The notes below the pieces were generated by a model, which saw nothing but the letters and a program-made list of their open reading frames with translations, had not been told where the DNA came from and ran no database searches. 64,000 nucleotides of DNA from Bacillus licheniformis DSM 13 = ATCC 14580 (GTDB taxonomy: Bacteria > Bacillota > Bacilli > Bacillales > Bacillaceae): positions 1,361,501 through 1,425,500 of the forward strand of contig NC_006270.3 in the NCBI RefSeq assembly GCF_000011645.1. The letters run 5' to 3'. Made by a program: the position numbers and the translations under genes. How positions within the stretch are numbered: the first letter of the stretch is position 1; the number at the start of each line of letters is the position of its first letter. This document shows positions 1 through 9,543 of the stretch, one piece after another.

Positions 1-206
<206 letters not shown>

Positions 207-258
207 TAAGCGGGGCAAGTGAAGGAAGGCCGCTCATCAAATCCAGGAGGAAGTGAAC

Positions 259-1158
259 GTGAAGCGAAAAAAAAGAATTGACAATTTGGCGGGTTATGCC
301 TTTATTTCCCCGTTTATTATCGGATTTTTGTGCTTTACCGTCATTCCGATGGGAGCCTCGCTGTTTCTGTCTTTTACAAGCTACGATCTGTTCACCCCGC
401 CCAAATGGGTCGGCTTTGACAACTATAAGGCGATGCTGACCGATGATGAAAAATACTGGGGTTCGCTGAAAGTTACGTTTTATTACGTGCTCGCCGGTGT
501 GCCGCTGCGCCTCGCGTTTGCGCTTTTCATCGCGGTGATTTTGAACAGAGCCGAAAAGGGTGTGGGCATTTACCGGACGCTCTTTTATCTCCCGTCCATC
601 ATCGGCGGCAGCGTGGCGGTTGCGATTATGTGGCGCAATGTATTTGGCAATGACGGTGTCATCAATGGGCTTTTGTTCTTCCTTGGTTTTGACAAGAAGA
701 TTTTTTGGTATCAGGACCCGACAAGCGCATTGTGGACCTTGATTCTTTTGTCTGTGTGGCAGTTCGGCTCTTCCATGCTGATCTTTCTTGCCGGATTGAA
801 AAATATTCCGCCGATGTATCAGGAAGCGGCAAGCGTTGATGGTGCAAACAGGTTTCAGCGGTTTTTTCTCATTACGCTCCCGCTTCTCAGCCCGATCATC
901 TTTTTTAATTTGGTGATGCAGACCATTTCAGCCTTCATGACCTTTACGCCGGCCTACATTATTTCAAAAGGGGAAGGCGGTCCGCTTGACGGGACGCTTC
1001 TGTATTCCCTCTATTTGTTCCAGCGGGCGTTCAACTTTTTCCAAATGGGCTACGCTTCGGCTATGGCATGGGTGATGCTGATCCTGATCGGCCTTGTCAC
1101 ATTCATATTGTTCAAAACTTCATCCTTATGGGTGCATTACGAATCGAAGGAGGGGTAG
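259..1158 (+). CDS. yesP: YesP, ABC sugar importer permease
   Basis: This is an inner-membrane permease of the MalF/UgpA type, with about six membrane segments and the EAA loop near residue 195 (YQEAASVDGANRFQRF) that contacts the ATPase. With YesO and YesQ it forms a rhamnogalacturonan-oligosaccharide importer. The AGGAGG at 245-250 sits only 2 nt before a GTG at 253 but 8 nt before the GTG at 259, so 259 is preferred (299 aa). yesQ follows after 3 nt. No ATPase gene lies in the cluster; in B. subtilis such importers use the shared MsmX ATPase, which is family knowledge and not visible here. Confidence 0.9.
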   Translation: MKRKKRIDNLAGYAFISPFIIGFLCFTVIPMGASLFLSFTSYDLFTPPKWVGFDNYKAMLTDDEKYWGSLKVTFYYVLAGVPLRLAFALFIAVILNRAEKGVGIYRTLFYLPSIIGGSVAVAIMWRNVFGNDGVINGLLFFLGFDKKIFWYQDPTSALWTLILLSVWQFGSSMLIFLAGLKNIPPMYQEAASVDGANRFQRFFLITLPLLSPIIFFNLVMQTISAFMTFTPAYIISKGEGGPLDGTLLYSLYLFQRAFNFFQMGYASAMAWVMLILIGLVTFILFKTSSLWVHYESKEG

Positions 1159-1161
1159 CTG

Positions 1162-2055
1162 GTGGAGCCGGTAAAAGATATTTCGGGGCGGGCCGCGCCT
1201 GCCCCGCTTCCTGCGGGAAATAGAAAGAAAAGAGCCGGGCGTCTCGTGTTTCATATCACGACGGCCGGTCTTGCGATCATCCTTTTGTATCCCGTTATCT
1301 GGCTGATCGCAAGCTCGTTTAAAGAAAGTGCGAGCATATTCGCCACATCCCACTCGCTCATTCCGGACCCCTTGATCCTGTCCAATTATACGGAGGGCTG
1401 GAAAGGGATCGCCGGACAGCCGTTCATCACATTCATTAAAAATTCGCTTATCATTGTCGGCCTTTCGACGGCCGGCGCGGTCTTGTCCTCGGCGTTCATC
1501 GCTTACGGATTCGCGCGGATTCCGTTTAAAGGGAAGGCGTTTTGGTTTAGCTGCATGATGGTGACGATGATGCTGCCGCACGAGGTGCTGATGATTCCGC
1601 AGTACATCATTTTTGCAAAGCTGGATTGGCTGAATTCATTCAAGCCGATCGTTGTTCCCCAATTTTTCGGGCACGCGTTTTTTATCTTTCTGATGATTCA
1701 GTTCATCAGGACGATCCCGGTAGAACTCGATGAAGCGGCAAAGATTGACGGCTGCAGCCGTCTCGGCATCTTTTTCAGAATTATTTTGCCATTGATCGCA
1801 CCGGCGCTCGCGACGTCCGCCATCTTCTCGTTTTACTGGAAGTGGGAGGAACTGATCAATCCGCTTCTTTACTTGAACAAGCCGGAGCTTTACCCGGTTT
1901 CTCTGGCATTAAAGCTGTTTTTAGATACGGAAACGGCGTCTAACTGGGGGGCGATGTTTGCGATGTCAGTCGTCTCACTCGTCCCGGTGATCCTCGTGTT
2001 TTTCGTTTTTCAAAAATCGATCGTCCAAGGAATCAGCATGAGCGGATTAAAATAA
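1162..2055 (+). CDS. yesQ: YesQ, ABC sugar importer permease
   Basis: This is the second permease of the importer, MalG/UgpE type, 297 aa. It has a hydrophobic first segment around residues 27-48 and an EAA motif ([18 protein letters not shown]) at about residues 193-210. The start is GTG at 1162, 8 nt after AAGGAGG (1147-1153), which lies inside the end of yesP, so the two are translationally linked. The C-terminus ends in the typical [14 protein letters not shown]. It pairs with YesP to form the transmembrane channel. Confidence 0.92.
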   Translation: MEPVKDISGRAAPAPLPAGNRKKRAGRLVFHITTAGLAIILLYPVIWLIASSFKESASIFATSHSLIPDPLILSNYTEGWKGIAGQPFITFIKNSLIIVGLSTAGAVLSSAFIAYGFARIPFKGKAFWFSCMMVTMMLPHEVLMIPQYIIFAKLDWLNSFKPIVVPQFFGHAFFIFLMIQFIRTIPVELDEAAKIDGCSRLGIFFRIILPLIAPALATSAIFSFYWKWEELINPLLYLNKPELYPVSLALKLFLDTETASNWGAMFAMSVVSLVPVILVFFVFQKSIVQGISMSGLK

Positions 2056-2072
2056 AAAGGAGAGAAGAGTGC

Positions 2073-3107
2073 ATGACAAAGCTTGTTTTTGATGAAGAAA
2101 AACTCAATCAAGTGATCGACAGAATCGTTAAGCGGACATTTGAGATGGATTTCGAATGGGATTGGCCGGGCGGCGTCGCGTTTTACGGCGTGGCTGAGGC
2201 GTATGAAGCAACCGAAAATGAAGAATACCTCGAGCTTTTGAAAAACTGGACGGATGAAAAGCTTGAAGACGGATTGCCTAAGCTGTCGATCAACGGAGTA
2301 TCCATCGGCCATACCCTCATATCGCTCTACCAGGCGACAGGAGATGACCGTTATCTGGACGCCGCCCGGCAAATGGCGGACTATGTGCTCCACGAAGCGC
2401 CTCGGTTCGCAGACGGGGTTTTGCAGCACACCGTCAACTCAGAGAAACATGTATTCCCTGAACAGGCATGGGTCGATACGATGATGATGGCGGGCTTGTT
2501 CCTTCTCCGAATCGGAAAGCTTGTCGGCAGCGAGGAATATTTTGAAGACGGGCTGAGCCAGTATCACGGCCATGAAGAATTTTTGCAGGATATGGAGACC
2601 AATCTTTATTATCACGCATGGGACCATGTGGCCAAAAACAACCTGTCAGGCATATTTTGGGGAAGGGGAAACGGATGGGCAGCTTTAACGATGGCAAAAG
2701 CGCTCCCTTTAATCGATGTTACGCATCCGTCTTATATGATCATTGACGGTTCGCTCCGGGACTTGCTGAGCGCGCTTGTCAGGCTTCAGCATCCCTCAGG
2801 TTTATGGCACACCGTACTGACGGACCCGGATTCATACCTTGAAGTGTCAGGCTCTGCCGGGATTGCATCCGGTTTGCTGTCAAGAGGCTCGCTATACCAC
2901 AAATCCGTTCAGAAGGCGCTCTCAGCCATTACGGATGCGGTCGCGCCTGACGGAAGGGTGGAGCGCGTTTCTGCGGGTACAGCAGTGATGCGGGATGCGC
3001 AGGGTTACAAAGACGTTCCGTATAAACGGATTCAAGGCTGGGGACAGGGGCTTGCCCTGACCTTTTTGGCAGATGTCGTCCGCTCCAAGTCGCGCGCGTT
3101 CCAATAG
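2073..3107 (+). CDS. yesR: Unsaturated rhamnogalacturonyl hydrolase YesR (GH105)
   Basis: This cytoplasmic GH105 enzyme removes the 4,5-unsaturated galacturonyl residue from the non-reducing end of the oligosaccharides made by the lyases, yielding an unsaturated uronate and a rhamnose-ended product. It has 344 aa, the same length as B. subtilis YesR, and the catalytic aspartate falls at the expected residue 135 in QAWVDTMMMAG. There is no signal peptide. It is read from ATG 2073 after AAGGAGA at 2056-2062, in the same operon as the importer, so it acts on imported fragments. Confidence 0.93.
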   Translation: MTKLVFDEEKLNQVIDRIVKRTFEMDFEWDWPGGVAFYGVAEAYEATENEEYLELLKNWTDEKLEDGLPKLSINGVSIGHTLISLYQATGDDRYLDAARQMADYVLHEAPRFADGVLQHTVNSEKHVFPEQAWVDTMMMAGLFLLRIGKLVGSEEYFEDGLSQYHGHEEFLQDMETNLYYHAWDHVAKNNLSGIFWGRGNGWAALTMAKALPLIDVTHPSYMIIDGSLRDLLSALVRLQHPSGLWHTVLTDPDSYLEVSGSAGIASGLLSRGSLYHKSVQKALSAITDAVAPDGRVERVSAGTAVMRDAQGYKDVPYKRIQGWGQGLALTFLADVVRSKSRAFQ

Positions 3108-3154
3108 AAATTGAAAAAAGAAACATTCTTTTCATTGCAGTGGGGGGAAAAGGG

Positions 3155-5437
3155 ATGAAAAAGCTGCATCAAAGATATGTTTCACGGCGTAAAGGGAGTT
3201 TTTTTAAAAAAAGCTTTGTGATGATCCTGCTGATTGCGTGTATTCCCGGCTTATTGACGGGTGCAGGAGTCTATTTGTTTTCGGCTGCGAAAATTGAAAA
3301 AGAGCTCCAACATCTGCACGAGAACCAGGTGAAACGCCAAATCAGCCAAATCGATGACAAGCTGGAAGGGCTTGAGATCATGCTCTCCCAGCTTGCATAT
3401 GATCCGCGCCTGATGAACGGTCTGGCCGATGCCGATCTGCAAACGGATTTTCAAACGACGTACAAGCTCTCAAAATCGCTGTTTTTGCTTCAGGATCAAA
3501 ATCCGCTCATTCACAAGGTTGAACTGTTCATTCAAGGGAAGGAGCCGATTCTCTTAAATCCAGAATACAACGGACTGACCGACCGGAAAATCTTGAAGGC
3601 TTATCATTCGCTGCTTGAAGGCGGTCAAAACGTCTATTGGAAAGACATGAGCGGCGCTTCATCCGGAATGGCCCTTGTCCATAAAATTCCGGGAGGCATC
3701 TTAGAACCGTTCGGCGCGCTGATTTTGACGCTTGACGAAAGAGAATTGGGCCGGTTGCTTGAGAGCCTTTCGCCGTATTCAAAGGGAACAGCGCTCCTTT
3801 TTCATCATAATCAGAAGCCTGTTTCTTGGAGCAATCGCGGCAAAACCAACTTTGAAAGCGCCTTAAAAGAAAGGCTTGAGAAACAAAAAAATCCACAGGG
3901 CTCCTTTGTTATGGATTGGAGCGGAGGTGCGTATTCCGTTTCATACGGACGAATGGACAGATTGAACCAGGAATGGACCTATGTTTCGGCTTCACCGATG
4001 TCGGCCATTACGGCTCCGGTGCTGTTTTTATCGAAGCTCATCGCGTCGGTCAGCATCGCCGGGATCGTTCTTGCCTTCATTCTGGCATGGTATGCGTCAC
4101 ACAAAATTTATTCACCTGTCGCAAGGCTGATCAAGCTCTGCTCCGGAGAGGGAAAGGCGGCCTATTTTCCGGATGAATTTCATTGGCTCGAGAAGCGCTG
4201 GGAAGACCTATCTGAGGAAAGCGGCAGACTGAAAAAGGAACTGCCCCATGCTGCAAACGTTTTTTTTCAGCGCCTTCTGAGCGGATACTTTGCAGATGAA
4301 TCAGAGAGGAATTTGAGAGATCGTCTGAAAAGGTGGGGCTGGGAAGCAAAAGACAATGTGTTTACCATCATCGATGTCCAGCTGACGGGACTCTACGAAG
4401 GAAACGGATCTTTTACAAAAAAGGATGAAAGTCTGGCGGGCTTTCTGTTGGGAAACATTACGCGCGAACTGGCTGGAAGGACATTCAACCATATTTATAT
4501 GACAGATGTCCGTTCGCTATCGCTTGCGGTGCTGCTGGCGAGCGGCCGGAATACAGCCTTCAAGGAAGAAATCGCCCAATTTGTGCGTGAGCTGACAGAT
4601 GTGATCTACAGCATATCCAAACTGCACGTCACAGTGACGGTATCAAAAACCGCTGACAAGTTAAAAGACATTCCCGGCATTTATGAAGAGGTGAAAGAAG
4701 GCAGGCATTACAGACAGTTCGAAAACGCCAGCCAGGTGATCGATTTAAGCCGGCGGGAAGACATGCCTCCCGCTGAATCATACTATCCGTTCGCTCTTGA
4801 AAAAGAGGTAGTCAGGGCGTTGCGGCTTGAAGAAAGGGATGAAGTCGAAAGAAGGATCAGGCTGTTTATCCGGGAGCTGTCCGAAAAAGGAAAAACGGAA
4901 ATCCGCATCCAGCCGGGCATGATGCAGCTGTTCGCAAAGATCCAAGAAGAGATCTTTCATTCCGGCCTTCACCCCTATGAATTGTTCAGCCGAAAAAACC
5001 TGCTTCAGGAGCTTTCGGAGCTGAGGGAGCCGGAAAGGGCTGTCGGCTGGATGATGGAGCGTTGCATAAGCCCTTATCTTAAAGAGATGGAAGGAAGGAA
5101 AAACAGACAGCAAAAACGGCTTGTCGAACAGGTGCTTGAGATGATTCATCAGGATTATATGAACGATATCTCGCTTGAAAGCTGCGCTGATCGGGCCGGG
5201 ACGAATTCGTATACCCTGAGCAAAGCTTTCAAACAAGTAACCGGCATCAATTTTATCGACTATGTTACCCGGCTCAGAATCGAAAAAGCGAAAGAGCTGC
5301 TTCTTGAGACGAATAAAAAAATCCATGACGTTTCTGAAGAGGTCGGCTACAGACACAGCTATTTCAACCGGATTTTCAAGAAGCAGGTCGGCATTCCGCC
5401 GAGCCGCTACAGGCAGATTCATCAGGAATCTTCGTGA
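3155..5437 (+). CDS. yesS: YesS, membrane-anchored AraC-family regulator
   Basis: A membrane segment near residues 20-42, an extracellular sensor region of about 240 residues and a second membrane segment near residues 290-315 are followed by a cytoplasmic part ending in an AraC helix-turn-helix domain (about residues 660-760, with HDVSEEVGYRHSYFNRIFKK as the second HTH). The B. subtilis orthologue activates the rhamnogalacturonan genes. An upstream in-frame GTG at 3140 lacks a ribosome site; GGGGGG at 3142-3147 favours ATG 3155, giving 760 aa, close to B. subtilis YesS. It probably senses pectin fragments directly at the cell surface, since no phosphorelay domain is present. Confidence 0.92.
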   Translation: MKKLHQRYVSRRKGSFFKKSFVMILLIACIPGLLTGAGVYLFSAAKIEKELQHLHENQVKRQISQIDDKLEGLEIMLSQLAYDPRLMNGLADADLQTDFQTTYKLSKSLFLLQDQNPLIHKVELFIQGKEPILLNPEYNGLTDRKILKAYHSLLEGGQNVYWKDMSGASSGMALVHKIPGGILEPFGALILTLDERELGRLLESLSPYSKGTALLFHHNQKPVSWSNRGKTNFESALKERLEKQKNPQGSFVMDWSGGAYSVSYGRMDRLNQEWTYVSASPMSAITAPVLFLSKLIASVSIAGIVLAFILAWYASHKIYSPVARLIKLCSGEGKAAYFPDEFHWLEKRWEDLSEESGRLKKELPHAANVFFQRLLSGYFADESERNLRDRLKRWGWEAKDNVFTIIDVQLTGLYEGNGSFTKKDESLAGFLLGNITRELAGRTFNHIYMTDVRSLSLAVLLASGRNTAFKEEIAQFVRELTDVIYSISKLHVTVTVSKTADKLKDIPGIYEEVKEGRHYRQFENASQVIDLSRREDMPPAESYYPFALEKEVVRALRLEERDEVERRIRLFIRELSEKGKTEIRIQPGMMQLFAKIQEEIFHSGLHPYELFSRKNLLQELSELREPERAVGWMMERCISPYLKEMEGRKNRQQKRLVEQVLEMIHQDYMNDISLESCADRAGTNSYTLSKAFKQVTGINFIDYVTRLRIEKAKELLLETNKKIHDVSEEVGYRHSYFNRIFKKQVGIPPSRYRQIHQESS

Positions 5438-5450
5438 AAGGGAGAGTGCT

Positions 5451-6167
5451 ATGAAACGAACAGACAAAAAACCGAAAGTGACAGTATATTTGGCCGGGGA
5501 CTCGACCGTCGCAGACTGTCCCCCGCATGAAGCGCCGATGGCCGGCTGGGGGCAGATGCTTCCGCTGTTTTTCTCAGATGAGGCTGCGGTCGTGAATATG
5601 GCAAAAGGCGGGGCCAGTTCGAACAGCTTCATTGATGAAGGCCGGCTCGATGACATTACGGAGCGGCTTGCGCCTGGTGATTATGTGTTGATCCAGTTCG
5701 GCCACAACGATCAAAAACCGTACGGAACAGACCCTTATACAACCTATCAGGAGCATCTTGTCCGCTATGTGGAAGCGGTTCGCGAAAAACAAGCGACACC
5801 GGTTTTGATCACTTCCGCAGAGCGCAGACGTTTTGATCAAAACGGAAAGCCCGCCGACACACTCGGGGATTTTCCGAAAGCGATGAAGGCGCTCGCTGAC
5901 AGCTTCGACGTTCCGCTGATCGATTTATGGTCCAAAACAAAAGCGCTCTATGAATCTCTCGGAATCGAAGGTTCAAAACGGCTGTTTGTCCACTTTCAGC
6001 CTCATGAGCACCCTCATTATCCAAATGGAATCGAAGACAATACCCATTTTTCCGAAGCAGGGGCCCGTCAAGTCGCCAGGCTGGTGACAGAAGGAATCAG
6101 AGAGCTTGGTCTGCCTCTATCGGCTTATCTGCTTTGTGAAAGGAGCGATTTCCGTGCCGGAGTGTAA
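5451..6167 (+). CDS. yesT: Rhamnogalacturonan acetylesterase YesT (SGNH hydrolase)
   Basis: This SGNH/GDSL esterase (CE12) removes acetyl groups from rhamnogalacturonan fragments. The blocks are all visible: GDST with the nucleophile Ser near residue 20, the block II Gly in AKGGAS, FGHND, and DNTHF carrying the catalytic Asp and His. There is no signal peptide, so it acts on imported oligomers. The start ATG 5451 follows GGGAG at 5440-5444, 14 nt after yesS; a longer open frame reading back into yesS is not used. At 238 aa it is close to the B. subtilis protein. It is one of three SGNH esterase genes in this locus. Confidence 0.92.
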   Translation: MKRTDKKPKVTVYLAGDSTVADCPPHEAPMAGWGQMLPLFFSDEAAVVNMAKGGASSNSFIDEGRLDDITERLAPGDYVLIQFGHNDQKPYGTDPYTTYQEHLVRYVEAVREKQATPVLITSAERRRFDQNGKPADTLGDFPKAMKALADSFDVPLIDLWSKTKALYESLGIEGSKRLFVHFQPHEHPHYPNGIEDNTHFSEAGARQVARLVTEGIRELGLPLSAYLLCERSDFRAGV

Positions 6168-6846
6168 TGGAAGAGAAGGAAGCCTGATTTATCAAAACCC
6201 TTTATCTTCTCCTGAAGATCTCCGCGGCTGGGTGATGGAAGGGAAAGGAATCGTTCGTTTTCAGAACGGCCGCCTGCATATGGAGAACGAACTTGACGCT
6301 GAGCAATATGGGGACGATGCTCATTTTGTTTACTGGTGCCCTGAGACATTCCCTGATGGAATTGTTGTGAAGTGGGATTTCTACCCTGTGCGGGAGCCTG
6401 GCTTATGCATGATATTTTTTGCAGCCGCCGGCATGAATGGCGAAGATTTATTTGACGGGCGGCTGGCGGAGAGGACGGGGAAATATCCGCAATATCATTC
6501 CGGGGACATCAACACATTGCACCTGTCGTATTTCAGACATAAGCATGCTGATGAAAGAGCATTCCGAACATGCAACCTCAGGAAAAGCCGCGGCTTTCAC
6601 CTCGTCTGTGAAGGAGCTGATCCGCTTCCGCCCGCTGCAGACGCTTTGCCTCCCTACCGGATGAAGCTCATAAAGGACGGGGCATACGTTCGTTTTTCAA
6701 TCAACGAGCTGCCCATTTTGGAATGGACGGATGACGGCAGGCGTTTCGGCCCTGTTTACGGCGCAGGAAAGATCGGCTTCAGACAAATGGCTCCGCTGGA
6801 AGCAGCCTACGCCAACTTTGAAGTGCGCAGGCTGCTGCGCGGCTGA
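6154..6846 (+). CDS. yesU: YesU, DUF1961 family protein
   Basis: This 230-aa soluble protein has no signal peptide and is Trp/Phe rich, with a predicted jelly-roll fold of the DUF1961 family (motifs VKWDFYPVREPGL, EWTDDGRRFGPVYGAGKIGFRQM). It is always found in the yes locus and its reaction is not established; a lectin or lyase-like role on rhamnogalacturonan fragments is only inference. GTG 6154 after AAAGGAG (6139-6144) is the likely start, so it overlaps the end of yesT by 14 nt and is probably translationally coupled to it. Confidence 0.85.
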   Translation: MPECNGREGSLIYQNPLSSPEDLRGWVMEGKGIVRFQNGRLHMENELDAEQYGDDAHFVYWCPETFPDGIVVKWDFYPVREPGLCMIFFAAAGMNGEDLFDGRLAERTGKYPQYHSGDINTLHLSYFRHKHADERAFRTCNLRKSRGFHLVCEGADPLPPAADALPPYRMKLIKDGAYVRFSINELPILEWTDDGRRFGPVYGAGKIGFRQMAPLEAAYANFEVRRLLRG

Positions 6847-6860
6847 AAGGAGGAGCGGAC

Positions 6861-7472
6861 ATGCGGGATAAAGGCGTAATGGCGATGATGTACGGCGCGT
6901 GTGAAGCGATCATGAAAATCGCCTGGCTGAACGGGATCTGGGTTTTATTCACGCTGGGAGGAGGCATTGTTTTCGGCTGGGCGCCGAGCACGGCTGCGAT
7001 GTTCACGGTCGTGCGCAAGTGGCTGCTCGGCCGGACGGACGCACCGCTGTTCAAAACGTTTTATCAAACGTATAAAAAAGAGTTTTTCAAAGCAAACGGA
7101 CTTGGGCTCATCCTCATTACCGCCGGAACAATTTTATTCGTAAACTATCAATTTTTCCGCGTCCGTGCGGATTTATTTTCGATCATGATCAGCTATGCCA
7201 CACTGGTGGCCGGGCTCATCTATCTCGTGGTTTTCATTTATATTTTTCCGCTTTACGTTCATGTTCAGCTGCCGTTTGTCCGCTATTTTTCACAGGCTGC
7301 GCTGATCGGTCTCGTTCGCCCTTTGACGACGGCCGGAATGGCTGCTGCTGGTTGCTTGGTCGTGTATGTGCTGTTGACGGTTCCGGGTCTGATCCCATTT
7401 TATGGTGTCAGTTTGTTTGCTCTTGTATCGATGTTTATCGCACATCGCTGTTTTTTGCGTCTGGAAGGCTAG
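6861..7472 (+). CDS. yesV: YesV, DUF624 membrane protein
   Basis: This 203-aa integral membrane protein has about five hydrophobic segments, separated by a basic loop (VRKWLLGRTDAPLFKTFYQTYKKEF) characteristic of DUF624 proteins. Such proteins accompany carbohydrate ABC importers in Bacilli, but their job is unknown. The start ATG 6861 has AGGAGG at 6848-6853. It closes the first operon; the next gene, yesW, follows after 179 nt containing its own promoter. Confidence 0.85.
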   Translation: MRDKGVMAMMYGACEAIMKIAWLNGIWVLFTLGGGIVFGWAPSTAAMFTVVRKWLLGRTDAPLFKTFYQTYKKEFFKANGLGLILITAGTILFVNYQFFRVRADLFSIMISYATLVAGLIYLVVFIYIFPLYVHVQLPFVRYFSQAALIGLVRPLTTAGMAAAGCLVVYVLLTVPGLIPFYGVSLFALVSMFIAHRCFLRLEG

Positions 7473-7481
7473 CTGAACTGT

Positions 7482-7507
7482 GCAAAAATGAGAAAATCGG
7501 GCAAAAA
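7482..7507 (+). promoter_or_regulatory. Direct repeat GCAAAAA-N12-GCAAAAA upstream of yesW
   Basis: GCAAAAA occurs at 7482-7488 and again at 7501-7507, a 19-bp period. The same arrangement with the same period recurs upstream of yetA (16961) and lplA (19689). Direct repeats about two helical turns apart suit a dimeric AraC-type regulator such as YesS, but binding is inference. Confidence 0.4.
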
Positions 7508-7581
7508 AATATCAATTGGAAAGGCTGAACCGCTTAAGACCGGACTTGAACACATCTTTTCCCTTCGGCAAAAAAGTGCAA

Positions 7582-7610
7582 TTGAATAAAAATGGAAGCC
7601 GTAATAGAAT
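7582..7610 (+). promoter_or_regulatory. SigA-type promoter of yesW
   Basis: TTGAAT (7582-7587), a 17-bp spacer and TAGAAT (7605-7610) form a good SigA promoter in the 179-nt gap between yesV and yesW. Transcription would start near 7617, at the left edge of the cre-like site. Confidence 0.65.
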
Positions 7611-7618
7611 CCCTTTTG

Positions 7619-7632
7619 AGTAAGCGTTTACA
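7619..7632 (+). promoter_or_regulatory. cre-like CcpA site at yesW
   Basis: AGTAAGCGTTTACA matches the cre consensus TGWAANCGNTNWCA at 13 of 14 positions. It lies just downstream of the predicted transcription start, where CcpA binding would block transcription when preferred sugars are present. Confidence 0.7.
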
Positions 7633-7651
7633 AAAATGGTGAAGGGAGAAG

Positions 7652-9523
7652 ATGATGAAAAAAGGAAAGAAAAGGTGGAAGAACCTGTTGGCCGCGTCAT
7701 CTCTTTTATTAATCACGCTAGTGACCGGCTTCTCGGAGCAAGCTGAGGCAGACGGGCGGACGGCTGCGCAGGCAAGGCAAATGGAATCGCTTAACAGGGG
7801 GCTTGTCGCTGTTAAAACGGGGAACGGTGTCTTTGTCAGCTGGCGGCTTCTGGGAACCGAGCCGTCTTCTGTTTCATTTAATGTGTATCGAAACGGAAAG
7901 AAGCTGAACGGTTCTCCGATTACATCGAGCACAAACTATCAGGATGCAGGCGGGGATTTGAACGCCGTTTACCAGGTGCGCGCCGTTTTGAACGGCAGGG
8001 AGCAGGCTCCTTCTGAATCCGTCGGCGTATTGAATAAACAATATAAATCTGTTCCGCTGCAAAAACCGGCCGGAGGAAAAACGCCTGATGGGGTGTCATA
8101 CACATACAGCGCCAATGATGCGAGCGTAGGCGACCTTGATGGAGACGGCCAATATGAAATCATTCTCAAGTGGGATCCTTCCAATTCAAAGGATAATTCA
8201 CAGGACGGATACACGGGAGATGTGCTGATTGACGCATACAAGCTTGACGGCACCATGATGTGGAGAATCAACCTTGGCAAAAATATTCGCGCCGGCGCCC
8301 ATTATACGCAGTTTCTCGTCTATGACTTTGACGGCGATGGAAAAGCGGAAATCGCCATGAAGACGGCAGACGGGACGAAGGACGGCAAAGGGAAGGTGAT
8401 CGGCAATGCAAACGCCGATTACCGCAATGCCCAAGGCCGAATTTTGTCAGGGCCTGAGTATTTGACGGTTTTTAAAGGCGATACAGGCGCTGAGCTTACA
8501 ACGGTCAACTACGAACCTGCCCGGGGAAATGTAGCCGATTGGGGAGACAGCTACGGCAACAGGGTTGACCGCTTTCTGGCCGGTGTCGCATACCTTGACG
8601 GGGAGCGGCCGAGTTTTGTCATGGCACGCGGTTATTACACGAGAACAGTGCTAGTCGCTTACAACTTCAGAGGCGGAAAGCTGACCAAGCTGTGGACGTT
8701 CGATTCGGATGCTCCCGGAAATGGCGCCTATGCCGGTCAAGGCAACCACAGTTTGAGCGTCGCCGACGTTGACGGAGATGGAAAGGACGAGATCATATAC
8801 GGAGCGATGGCTGTCGATCATGACGGAAAAGGCCTCTACTCAACCGGCTGGGGACATGGGGATGCCATGCATACAGGGAACCTGGACCCGTCAAGGCCTG
8901 GACTGGAAGTCTTCCAAGTCCATGAAAACAGCAATTCTCCTTATGGCTTGTCCTTCCGCGATGCGAAAACAGGAAAGATCATCTGGGGAGTTCACGCAGG
9001 TAAAGATGTCGGACGCGGAATGGCCGCTGATATCGATCCGCGCTACGAAGGAGCGGAAGTATGGGCGAACGGCAGTCTTTATACGGCAAAAGGCGTAAAA
9101 ATCGGAAACACATTGCCTTCATCAACGAACTTCGGCATCTGGTGGGACGGCGATCTCCAAAGAGAGCTTCTGGACAGCAACAGAATTGATAAATGGGATT
9201 ATCAAAATTCGCGAACCGTCAACTTGCTGACAGCGTCCGGAGCTTCGGCAAATAACGGAACAAAAGCGACGCCGTCCCTGCAGGCGGACATTCTCGGAGA
9301 CTGGCGCGAAGAAGTGGTCTGGCGAGCGGAGGACAGCAGCGAACTGCGCATCTACACGACGACAGACGTGACGGAGCACCGCATGTATACGCTGATGCAT
9401 GATGCAGTCTATCGCCTCGGTATCGCCTGGCAGAATGTCGGCTACAACCAGCCTCCGCACACCGGCTTTTATTTAGGCGAAGGCATGCAGACACCGGAGA
9501 AGCCGAACATTTATACACGCTGA
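7652..9523 (+). CDS. yesW: Secreted rhamnogalacturonan endolyase YesW (PL11)
   Basis: This extracellular endo-lyase cleaves the rhamnose-galacturonate bond in the rhamnogalacturonan-I backbone by beta-elimination. A signal peptide is clear: basic KKGKKRWK, hydrophobic LLAASSLLLITLVTG, cleavage after EQAEA near residue 31. The rest is an eight-bladed propeller with many Asp-rich calcium loops (DLDGDGQYE, DFDGDGKAE, DVDGDGKDE). At 623 aa it matches PL11 enzymes. It lacks the PPGN loop that makes YesX exo-acting, fitting endo action. ATG 7652 or 7655 may be used, both after GAAGGGA at 7641-7647. It has its own promoter and cre-like site. Confidence 0.95.
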   Translation: MMKKGKKRWKNLLAASSLLLITLVTGFSEQAEADGRTAAQARQMESLNRGLVAVKTGNGVFVSWRLLGTEPSSVSFNVYRNGKKLNGSPITSSTNYQDAGGDLNAVYQVRAVLNGREQAPSESVGVLNKQYKSVPLQKPAGGKTPDGVSYTYSANDASVGDLDGDGQYEIILKWDPSNSKDNSQDGYTGDVLIDAYKLDGTMMWRINLGKNIRAGAHYTQFLVYDFDGDGKAEIAMKTADGTKDGKGKVIGNANADYRNAQGRILSGPEYLTVFKGDTGAELTTVNYEPARGNVADWGDSYGNRVDRFLAGVAYLDGERPSFVMARGYYTRTVLVAYNFRGGKLTKLWTFDSDAPGNGAYAGQGNHSLSVADVDGDGKDEIIYGAMAVDHDGKGLYSTGWGHGDAMHTGNLDPSRPGLEVFQVHENSNSPYGLSFRDAKTGKIIWGVHAGKDVGRGMAADIDPRYEGAEVWANGSLYTAKGVKIGNTLPSSTNFGIWWDGDLQRELLDSNRIDKWDYQNSRTVNLLTASGASANNGTKATPSLQADILGDWREEVVWRAEDSSELRIYTTTDVTEHRMYTLMHDAVYRLGIAWQNVGYNQPPHTGFYLGEGMQTPEKPNIYTR

Positions 9524-9543
9524 TGATAAAGGGGAGCTGCATA

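Noticed and set aside
253..258. Upstream GTG start for yesP
   Set aside because: It is only 2 nt from AGGAGG; GTG 259 has proper spacing.
5262..5450. Upstream extension of the yesT open frame into yesS
   Set aside because: It overlaps the conserved AraC domain of yesS in another frame; a good ribosome site precedes ATG 5451 and the SGNH motif starts right after it.
4778..5656. Minus-strand open frame opposite yesS and yesT
   Set aside because: It covers two genes with recognised domains, has Ser/Phe/Leu-rich shadow composition and no ribosome site.
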